From JABDPF01 sp036351575 (lineage in GTDB: Bacteria; Pseudomonadota; Gammaproteobacteria; Xanthomonadales; SZUA-36), in contig JAZBPJ010000179.1 of assembly GCA_036351575.1 (NCBI GenBank), positions 1 to 39,630 on the forward strand: a stretch of 39,630 nucleotides of DNA, written 5' to 3'. Shown here piece after piece: positions 34,047 to 39,630 of this stretch. Under the pieces are notes generated by a model, which saw only the letters and a program-made list of their open reading frames with translations, was not told the DNA's origin and made no database searches. The position numbers and the translations under genes are program-made. How positions within the stretch are numbered: the first letter of the stretch is position 1; the number at the start of each line of letters is the position of its first letter.

Positions 34047-34773
34047 CGTTCTCGTCCCCCTGGGCAGCCAGGTCCACTTCGTCGGTCTTGTACCGCGAAT
34101 CCTGGCGCAGCACGCGCGGCACCGTGACGCGCGGCTCGATCTGGACCGGTTCGTAAACCAGGCGTCCGCGCTGTTCGTCGTAGCGAACTTCCACGTTGCC
34201 GATCAGCGGGAAGTCCTTGCGGAACGGATGCCCGGTGAAGCCGTAATCCGTCATGATGCGGCGCAGGTCCGGGTGGCCCTCGAATACGATACCGTAAAGG
34301 TCAAATGCTTCGCGTTCGTACCAATTGGCTGAACTCCAGACTTCCACGAGCGTGGGCACGATGGGCATATCGTCATCCTGCGCATAACAGCGGAGCCGCA
34401 GGCGCCGGTTGTGCCGGAAAGAAAGCAGGTGGGCGACGACCGCGAAACGGTTTTTCATCTCGCCGGCTTGCGGGCGGCTGGCCCAGTCGAAACGCCCTTC
34501 ACCGAGCGCTTCGACCCCGCGGCTGAATCCTTCCTGCGAGGCATCTTCGGTATCCCACTCGGTCTGTCCGTAGGCGAGATAATCGAGGCCGCACAGGTCG
34601 GTCAGTTGCTCATAGTGAAAATCCTGTTCGTCGCGCAGGGTCCGGCAGACTTCCTGCCAGACATCGACATCGACTTCGAACGTGGGAATGCCGGCTTGCG
34701 TACCCGCTGCGATGACCTGTTCACCGAAGCGTTCGGCGAGCCGGTCCGTGATCAATTTGGCTGTCTCGTTCAT
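34039..34773 (-). CDS. nuoC: NADH-quinone oxidoreductase subunit C
   Basis: The 244-residue subunit (30 kDa type) helps assemble the connecting module. It contains the family motif ANWYEREAFDLYGIVFEGHP and ends in an unstructured tail. The ATG at 34773 has AGGTAAAGG upstream and begins 4 bases after nuoB. Confidence 0.97.
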   Translation of the reverse strand: MNETAKLITDRLAERFGEQVIAAGTQAGIPTFEVDVDVWQEVCRTLRDEQDFHYEQLTDLCGLDYLAYGQTEWDTEDASQEGFSRGVEALGEGRFDWASRPQAGEMKNRFAVVAHLLSFRHNRRLRLRCYAQDDDMPIVPTLVEVWSSANWYEREAFDLYGIVFEGHPDLRRIMTDYGFTGHPFRKDFPLIGNVEVRYDEQRGRLVYEPVQIEPRVTVPRVLRQDSRYKTDEVDLAAQGDENDG

Positions 34774-34777
34774 GCCT

Positions 34778-35311
34778 TTACCTGGCGATGGTGGATTCGC
34801 GGCGAATTTTCGCCTGCAACTGGAGGATGCCGTAGATCAGCGCTTCCGCCGTTGGCGGGCAGCCCGGTACATAGACATCGACCGGCACCACGCGGTCACA
34901 GCCGCGGGTGACCGAGTAGGCGTAATGGTAGTAACCGCCGCCGTTGGCGCAGGAACCCATGGAAATGACCCATTTCGGGCTGGACATCTGGTCGTAGACC
35001 TTGCGGAACGCCGGCGCCATCTTGTTCGTGAGCGTGCCGGCCACGATCATCACGTCCGACTGGCGCGGGCTTGGCCGGAACACGACGCCAAATCGGTCCA
35101 GGTCGTAGCGCGCGGCGCCGGCCTGCATCATCTCGATCGCGCAACAGGCCAGGCCAAAAGTCATCGGCCACATGGAACCGGCGCGCGCCCAGTTCACCAG
35201 CGCATCGATGCTGGTCACGACGAAACCCCGGTCAACAAGGGGGTTCGCGTCTGCACTCGGGCGCAGGATGTCGTCGATTTCCGCGAACGGCTGGGGATTG
35301 TTCATTCCCAT
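34778..35311 (-). CDS. nuoB: NADH-quinone oxidoreductase subunit B
   Basis: The 177-residue subunit holds the N2 [4Fe-4S] cluster. The tandem cysteines in FGLACCAIE plus those of GSCANGG and VPGCPPTAEAL are all present. Start at 35311 because AAGGAG lies seven bases upstream; the second Met (35305) is less well placed. It overlaps nuoA by 10 bases. Confidence 0.98.
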   Translation of the reverse strand: MGMNNPQPFAEIDDILRPSADANPLVDRGFVVTSIDALVNWARAGSMWPMTFGLACCAIEMMQAGAARYDLDRFGVVFRPSPRQSDVMIVAGTLTNKMAPAFRKVYDQMSSPKWVISMGSCANGGGYYHYAYSVTRGCDRVVPVDVYVPGCPPTAEALIYGILQLQAKIRRESTIAR

Positions 35312-35670
35312 TCGAGGGCTCCTTTTTTCCAGACGAAAAAGAACCCGATCACGAGTTCAAGAACGAATACGATCATCGCGAGGATGCCGTAAACACCCAG
35401 TGTGTCGAGCGCCAGCGCCCACGGAATGAAAAACGCGATCTCGAGATCGAAAATGATGAACAGGATCGCAATCAGGTAGTAACGCACATCGAACTTCGAG
35501 CGCGTGTCCTCAAAGGCTTCGAAGCCGCACTCGTACGGCGAGTTTTTCTCGTCATCGGGCCTGGCGTGACCCAGCAGCCAGCCGAGCACTCCGCCCGTCA
35601 CCATCAAAACAGCGCCGAGCCCAAACGAGATGACTATGAAGACCAGGATAGGAAAATATTCCGCGAGCAT
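35302..35670 (-). CDS. nuoA: NADH-quinone oxidoreductase subunit A
   Basis: The 122-residue membrane subunit has three helices and the conserved YECGFEAFEDTRSKFDVRYY loop next to the quinone channel. First gene of the operon; GAGGGG lies before the ATG at 35670. Confidence 0.98.
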   Translation of the reverse strand: MLAEYFPILVFIVISFGLGAVLMVTGGVLGWLLGHARPDDEKNSPYECGFEAFEDTRSKFDVRYYLIAILFIIFDLEIAFFIPWALALDTLGVYGILAMIVFVLELVIGFFFVWKKGALEWE

Positions 35671-35724
35671 ACTTGCCCCTCGATATTGAAGTCTCGATTC
35701 CGGAAGCCGGGCTCGAAAGTGGAA

Positions 35725-35753
35725 ATTCTACCGTCAGGCATTGATGAAGTGAA
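35725..35753 (-). promoter_or_regulatory. Candidate promoter of the nuo operon
   Basis: On the minus strand TTCACT (35748-35753) and TAGAAT (35725-35730) are 17 bases apart, about 55 bases before nuoA. The -10 matches well and the -35 only moderately. The region 35760-35820 upstream is A/T rich relative to its surroundings. Confidence 0.45.
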
Positions 35754-35851
35754 CCTGGAAAACAACTTAATGACGCATCAATTGACCAAAGACAATTAAT
35801 CAGAGTTAACAGAATACACTGATGGGCACGGCGAGTGCCGCCCGGGGATAA

Positions 35852-35881
35852 CAAAAACCCGTCTGCGCACGCCGACGGGTT
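35852..35881 (-). terminator. Intrinsic terminator after tRNA-Leu
   Basis: An 8-bp stem (AACCCGTC at 35856-35863, GACGGGTT at 35874-35881) with a 10-base loop is followed on the minus strand by TTTGTT. It separates the tpiA-secG-tRNA-Leu transcript from the nuo operon. Confidence 0.85.
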
Positions 35882-35895
35882 CCTGGTTTGAATGA

Positions 35896-35980
35896 TGGTG
35901 CCCAAGGCCGGACTCGAACCGGCACGGCTTTCGCCACTACCCCCTCAAGATAGCGTGTCTACCAATTCCACCACTTGGGC
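35896..35980 (-). tRNA. leuU: tRNA-Leu (GAG)
   Basis: The 85-base minus-strand gene with encoded CCA has a long variable arm (GTGGCGAAAGCCGT region), as in type II tRNAs, and anticodon GAG in the loop TTGAGGG. The acceptor stem GCCCAAG/CTTGGGC pairs fully. It begins 13 bases after secG, matching the secG-leuU order of E. coli. Confidence 0.96.
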
Positions 35981-35993
35981 CGTATCCGTAAAT

Positions 35994-36461
35994 TCAGCCG
36001 TCGTCCGGTTCGTCGGGCGTGCCGTCGTTCGCGGCATCAGCGGCCGGGAGATCGTCAGCTGCGGTTCCGGCGCTGTCGGCAGAGGTATCGAATTCCGGCA
36101 CGTCACTCGTCGCGGCCTCGTCGGCGCTGAACAGCGACTCGCCGGCATCATCGGCCAGCGGCTGCGTTTCCGCTTCGACCTGCACGGGCGCGCTCTCGCC
36201 CACCACGCCGAGGCCGGCTTCCGGGGCTTCCATCATGCGCGAAACCATGATCGCCATGGTCAGGCTGATCACGCAGAAAAAGCCGGCAAGCACCCACGTG
36301 GTGCGGCTGAGAAAATTACCCGCTCCGCGGGCTCCGAACACCGTGCCCGAAGCGCCGCTGCCAAAAGCCGCACCGGCGGTGGCGCCCTGACCTTTCTGGA
36401 TCAGGACAAAAACGATCAGCGCGATCGCGACCAGTACGTGAAAAATATTCAAAAACTGCAT
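35994..36461 (-). CDS. secG: Preprotein translocase subunit SecG with long acidic tail
   Basis: The 155-residue protein has the two SecG membrane segments (about 4-20 and 52-72) and the conserved cytoplasmic link LIQKGQGATAGAAFGSGASG between them. It assists SecYE/SecA export. The last 75 residues are rich in Asp, Glu and Ala and look disordered; E. coli SecG is only 110 residues long. Located between tpiA and tRNA-Leu. Confidence 0.96.
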   Translation of the reverse strand: MQFLNIFHVLVAIALIVFVLIQKGQGATAGAAFGSGASGTVFGARGAGNFLSRTTWVLAGFFCVISLTMAIMVSRMMEAPEAGLGVVGESAPVQVEAETQPLADDAGESLFSADEAATSDVPEFDTSADSAGTAADDLPAADAANDGTPDEPDDG

Positions 36462-36499
36462 TCTGATTCCGTCTGCTTGTCAATGCCGCAAGTCGGGTA

Positions 36500-37249
36500 T
36501 CAAACGGCGCGGTAGATCGCCAGGAAGTCTTCCGCTTTCAGGGAAGCGCCCCCCACGAGCCCGCCGTCGATATCCTCCCGGGCAAATAAATCGGCGGCAT
36601 TGGAGCCATTCACACTGCCGCCGTACAAAATACGTAGTTGACCCGCAATTATAGCATCCAACGCGGCGAATTTGTCACGAATAAATGCATGCACGGCCTG
36701 GGCCTGCTCCGGAGACGCGGTTTTTCCGGTGCCGATGGCCCAAACGGGTTCGTAAGCCACGGTGGCGTCGGCAAACGCGTTCACGCCGCATTTTTCCAGA
36801 ACGGCGTCGACCTGGCGGGCCACGACCGCCTCCGTTTCATCGCCCTCGCGCTCTTCCAGGGTTTCGCCCACGCACAACACGGGATGCAGCCCGGCCTTCT
36901 GGGCGGCGGCGAAACGGTCCGCGACGTCGGCGTCGGACTCGCCGTAGATGGTGCGGCGCTCGGAATGGCCGACCAGCACGTATTCGCAGCCGAAGTCCAG
37001 CAGCATGGAAGCGGCGACTTCACCGGTATGCGCACCCTTCTCGGCGGGGTTCACGGTCTGTCCGCCCCAGGCGATCGCCGTTTCCTGCAATTTCGACTGA
37101 ACCTGTCCGAGATACGGAAAAGGCGGAAAAACCGCCATGTCGGCATTGCCGCCCGCGCGGACGCCTGCGACCAGGCCGTCGAGCAATTCCCCCACCATCT
37201 GCTGTGAGGCGTTCATCTTCCAGTTTCCGGCGACGAGGATCTTGCGCAT
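36500..37249 (-). CDS. tpiA: Triosephosphate isomerase
   Basis: The 249-residue glycolytic enzyme interconverts dihydroxyacetone phosphate and glyceraldehyde 3-phosphate. The catalytic residues are Lys11 (AGNWKMN), His95 (VGHSERR) and Glu167 (AYEPVWAIGTG); the phosphate loop YGGSVNGSN is near the end. The ATG at 37249 gives the family N-terminus; the longer frame is not conserved in kind. Confidence 0.98.
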   Translation of the reverse strand: MRKILVAGNWKMNASQQMVGELLDGLVAGVRAGGNADMAVFPPFPYLGQVQSKLQETAIAWGGQTVNPAEKGAHTGEVAASMLLDFGCEYVLVGHSERRTIYGESDADVADRFAAAQKAGLHPVLCVGETLEEREGDETEAVVARQVDAVLEKCGVNAFADATVAYEPVWAIGTGKTASPEQAQAVHAFIRDKFAALDAIIAGQLRILYGGSVNGSNAADLFAREDIDGGLVGGASLKAEDFLAIYRAV

Positions 37250-37286
37250 TTTTGAATATCCCGTGGATGAATAGTGAGCGCGGCGT

Positions 37287-37315
37287 AGAATACCGGCGGC
37301 GCGCTCAATACTCAA
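37287..37315 (-). promoter_or_regulatory. Candidate promoter of tpiA
   Basis: TTGAGT (37310-37315) and TATTCT (37287-37292) on the minus strand are 17 bases apart, in the gap before tpiA, with the start codon about 38 bases further. Confidence 0.5.
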
Positions 37316-37345
37316 GGATGTCTGCGCCCGCAAGAACGCGAAAGG

Positions 37346-38140
37346 TCAGCCCTTGCCGACCACGCGGTCCAGGAACCCGATCTCGCGGGCGGTAAGCTCG
37401 CCGATAAGGCAATGTTCCAGGGATCCGGGCATCACGGCGCCGTGCGGACCCAGGGGGATGCGCCCGCCCATGATTTCCGCCAGTTCCTGGGGATGCAGGG
37501 GAAAACGGTCCGGCTCGGCGTAGCCATCGGGGTAGATCGGCATGCCCGAGTCCGTTTCATACTTGTCCGTGGCGCCCAGGACATGCAGCAGCTCGTGGCT
37601 GAATACGACCAGGTTTTTCCCCTGGAACGCCTTCCGGCCATAGGCCTTGACGATACCGTAACGTCCCTTGCGCATGCCGACCGAGATGCCGGATTCCTCC
37701 AGCGCATCGAGCGCATGGAATGTCACGAACATCTGGATATCGGGGCTCACCAGGCCGTCCGCCTGGGCCCTGCGCCAGGACCACCAGCGCATCTTCAGGC
37801 TCCAGTAGGCGATGGCCAGCACGTTGCCCCGCTCCGGGATGGCCGGCGGCCGGGCCCGGCTGGGTGCGGCGACCTGGAAACGAAAGGCCGGCTGAACGGT
37901 GAAGCCGTAGCGCGCAGTCTCACGTTCAAAAAAATCGTTGACCGGTTGAAACATGCCGGCATCGATGCGGTCGACAAAGCGTCGCGTGGCCTCGTCGGCG
38001 GAAGCGACGATCGGGTAGACCGTGACCAGGATCGGCCGGTCCCAGGCCGCCATGCGTTTCTCGGTCATCCAGGCACCGACCACGACCACGAACAGGATGC
38101 TCAGCAGCACGACGATGCGCATGAGTTTGAAGACGTTCAT
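37346..38140 (-). CDS. Uncharacterised membrane-anchored protein with HExxHxxGxxD motif
   Basis: The 264-residue protein has an N-terminal membrane segment (about residues 8-23, VVLLSILFVVVVGAW) that acts as a signal anchor, so most of it should face the periplasm. It contains SHELLHVLGATDKYE, in which His182, Glu183, His186 and Asp192 form the HExxHxxGxxD pattern of zincin metalloproteases of the metzincin-like kind. I do not recognise the family. The start ATG at 38140 overlaps the pmbA stop by 4 bases (ATGA), so both are probably co-translated. Protease activity is inferred from the motif only. Confidence 0.75.
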   Translation of the reverse strand: MNVFKLMRIVVLLSILFVVVVGAWMTEKRMAAWDRPILVTVYPIVASADEATRRFVDRIDAGMFQPVNDFFERETARYGFTVQPAFRFQVAAPSRARPPAIPERGNVLAIAYWSLKMRWWSWRRAQADGLVSPDIQMFVTFHALDALEESGISVGMRKGRYGIVKAYGRKAFQGKNLVVFSHELLHVLGATDKYETDSGMPIYPDGYAEPDRFPLHPQELAEIMGGRIPLGPHGAVMPGSLEHCLIGELTAREIGFLDRVVGKG

Positions 38141-39483
38141 GAACCGGCCACCATCATGCGGTCCACCAGCAGGGAGCCGCAATGCACGTTGCCCCGGGTA
38201 TCGATATCGCCGCCCGCGGCCCGGATCCCGGCAAACATGTCGTTCAGGTTGCCGGCGATCGTGACGCCGTCCACCGCGTACGCGATCTCGCCGTTCTCGA
38301 TGCGGAAACCGGCGGCGCCGCGGGAATAGTCGCCGGTGACCAGGTTTACGCCCTGGCCCATCACCTCGGTTACCAACAGGCCGCTTTGCATGGCCTTCAG
38401 CAAGTCCGGGCCGGCCTCGCCACCCGGCTGCAGCAGGAGGTTGCGCACGCCGCCCGCGTTTGCCGTCGTCTCCAGGCCCAGGCGGCGCGCCGAGTAGGAC
38501 GAAAGCACGTAACCACTGAGCACGCCGTTCTCGACGATCGCACGTTCTCGCGTGGCCACGCCCTCGGCATCAAAGCTGGCGCTGGCCGCGCCTTTTGGCA
38601 GCAGCGGCCGCTCGACCAGCTGCAGCCACTCGGGGAACAGCCGCTCCCCCGCGCGGTCTTTCAGAAAGGAGGCGTTGCGGTAAAGCGACGGGCCGCTGAT
38701 AGCGCCGACCAGGTGTTCAATCAGTCCCGCCGCGACCTGCGGGTCGAACAGCACCGGCATCCGATCGGTTTCCGACTGCCGCGCATCCAGCCGTGCGACG
38801 GTGCGGCGGGCGGCTTCCCGTCCGGTTTCCTCGGCGCTTTCCAGGTCCTGCAGGCTGCGGCGGCTGTCGTAACTGTAGTCCCGCTTCATGCCGTCTCCGG
38901 CGCCCGCCAGCAGCACGCATGACTGCGTGAATTGCGTGCCGGAGCTGCGGCCGCAAAATCCGTTCGAATTTGCGTACACCGAGAGACCCAGGCCGGCGCT
39001 GAAAGCCGCCCCCTCGGAGTTGCTGATCCGGGAATCCGCGCGTCCGGCGGCCTCGCAGGCCAGCGCCCGTTCAATGGCCGCTGTCGCATCGAACGCGGCC
39101 GGATGCCACAAGTCAAGGTCCGGCTGCCCGGTCGCCAGCAGCGCGGGATCAGCCAGTCCGTTGCAGGGGTCTTCCTGGGTGAAACGGGCAATATCCGCTG
39201 CGTGTTCAACGCAGGATGCGATGGATTCGGGACTCAGGTCGGCACTGCTGGCCTGCCCCCGGCGCCGGCCGATCAGCACGGTCACGGAAATGCCACGGTC
39301 CTGCATGTGTTCCAGGGTTTCCACGTCACCCAGGCGCACGCCCGCCGACAGGCCCTGGCTCATTTGCGCCTGCACCTCGACCTCGGTGGCGCCGAGAGAC
39401 TTTGCCTGGCGCAGGGCCTCCAGAGCGTGCGCTTCGAGCCGGTCGAGTTCTGCGTCGCGGTCCAGTGGCTGCTGCGTTACCAT
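38137..39483 (-). CDS. pmbA: Metalloprotease PmbA/TldE
   Basis: The 448-residue protein is the TldE partner of the TldD/TldE protease, which in E. coli processes microcin B17 and degrades the CcdA antitoxin. It matches the family by GATEVEVQAQMSQGLSAGVRLG, the middle SNSNGF-like segment YANSNGFCGRSSGTQ, and the end with GNVHCGSLLVDRMMVAGS. TldE itself lacks the HExxxH metal site of TldD. The ATG at 39483 agrees with family length; a TTG at 39594 would overlap the divergent gene. tldD is not in the window. Confidence 0.95.
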   Translation of the reverse strand: MVTQQPLDRDAELDRLEAHALEALRQAKSLGATEVEVQAQMSQGLSAGVRLGDVETLEHMQDRGISVTVLIGRRRGQASSADLSPESIASCVEHAADIARFTQEDPCNGLADPALLATGQPDLDLWHPAAFDATAAIERALACEAAGRADSRISNSEGAAFSAGLGLSVYANSNGFCGRSSGTQFTQSCVLLAGAGDGMKRDYSYDSRRSLQDLESAEETGREAARRTVARLDARQSETDRMPVLFDPQVAAGLIEHLVGAISGPSLYRNASFLKDRAGERLFPEWLQLVERPLLPKGAASASFDAEGVATRERAIVENGVLSGYVLSSYSARRLGLETTANAGGVRNLLLQPGGEAGPDLLKAMQSGLLVTEVMGQGVNLVTGDYSRGAAGFRIENGEIAYAVDGVTIAGNLNDMFAGIRAAGGDIDTRGNVHCGSLLVDRMMVAGS

Positions 39484-39532
39484 TGATGCTGTTTTATTCA
39501 CTTGGTGCCCCGATGCGGGAATGGTCGTCAGT

Positions 39533-39630
39533 ATGGTTGAAGAAAGCAAGGATTTTACCGACAGCGCGGAACCGGTCAGTAAAAGCCAGCGCAAGCGCGA
39601 TGCGCAGGAGGTGCGGTCGCTGGCCGCCCG
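39533..39630 (+). CDS. darP: DarP-like (YjgA, DUF615) ribosome-associated protein, first codons only
   Basis: From an ATG at 39533 the plus strand reads MVEESKDFTD and then VSKSQRKRDAQEVRSLAA, which matches the conserved N-terminal SKSEIKRDAEEL part of E. coli YjgA/DarP, a 50S-associated assembly factor. It runs off the right edge after about 32 codons. An in-frame ATG at 39521 is also possible. The divergent pmbA-yjgA pair is conserved in gammaproteobacteria and supports the call. Confidence 0.78.
   Translation, partial: MVEESKDFTDSAEPVSKSQRKRDAQEVRSLAA

Noticed and set aside
35780..35815. GTTAA/TTAAT spaced repeats upstream of nuo that look like an ArcA box
   Set aside because: The match is short and A/T rich, and the ArcA regulator is not known to be general in the suspected lineage; chance is likely.
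1..39630. CRISPR arrays, prophage genes, integrases or complete insertion sequences
   Set aside because: None seen: no regularly spaced repeats, no transposase or integrase frames; only short inverted-repeat relics were found.

Overview
The window looks like chromosomal DNA of a GC-rich gammaproteobacterium. Two things point to the Xanthomonadales and relatives, such as a Wenzhouxiangella-like marine lineage. One is the gene order tpiA-secG-tRNA-Leu-nuoA..N-tRNA-fMet-rimP-nusA-infB-rbfA-truB-rpsO-pnp, in which the complex I operon sits inside the conserved translation block. The other is the TonB receptor plus flavin-dependent halogenase cluster typical of that group. Family placement is inference; no 16S gene is present. 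Almost everything is on the minus strand; only a GH16 glucanase and the first codons of a darP-like gene read on the plus strand.

Region 1 (1-9886) is an accessory carbohydrate-response locus. Reading leftwards it holds a TonB-dependent receptor, a flavin-dependent halogenase, a SapC-family protein, a cupin/JmjC-like protein, a second halogenase and a LacI-family regulator that runs off the left edge. A secreted GH16 beta-glucanase diverges from the receptor. Three LacI-type operators built on TGTAAGCGCTTACA lie before lacI, before the receptor and before the glucanase, so these genes probably form one sugar-responsive regulon. A perfect hairpin with a U-run separates the receptor from the halogenase genes and should lower their expression relative to the receptor. 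The function of the halogenase/SapC/cupin set is not established, and it is the most open question in the window.

Region 2 (9976-12022) holds a thioredoxin-fold lipoprotein and the ribosome-rescue hydrolase ArfB, with a REP-like palindrome just upstream of arfB.

Region 3 (12101-21027) is the metY-rimP-nusA-infB-rbfA-truB-rpsO-pnp block for transcription, translation initiation, ribosome maturation and RNA decay. It has an rpsO promoter, an rpsO-pnp hairpin that resembles an RNase III site, and a terminator after pnp.

Region 4 (21140-35670) is a complete 14-subunit NADH:quinone oxidoreductase operon, nuoA to nuoN, with separate nuoC and nuoD and many overlapping stop/start codons.

Region 5 (35852-39630) holds tRNA-Leu(GAG), secG, tpiA, an uncharacterised membrane-anchored protein with a zincin-like motif, pmbA/tldE, and the beginning of a divergent darP-like gene. 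Two inverted-repeat elements, possibly MITE or REP-like relics, bracket the tRNA-fMet gene.
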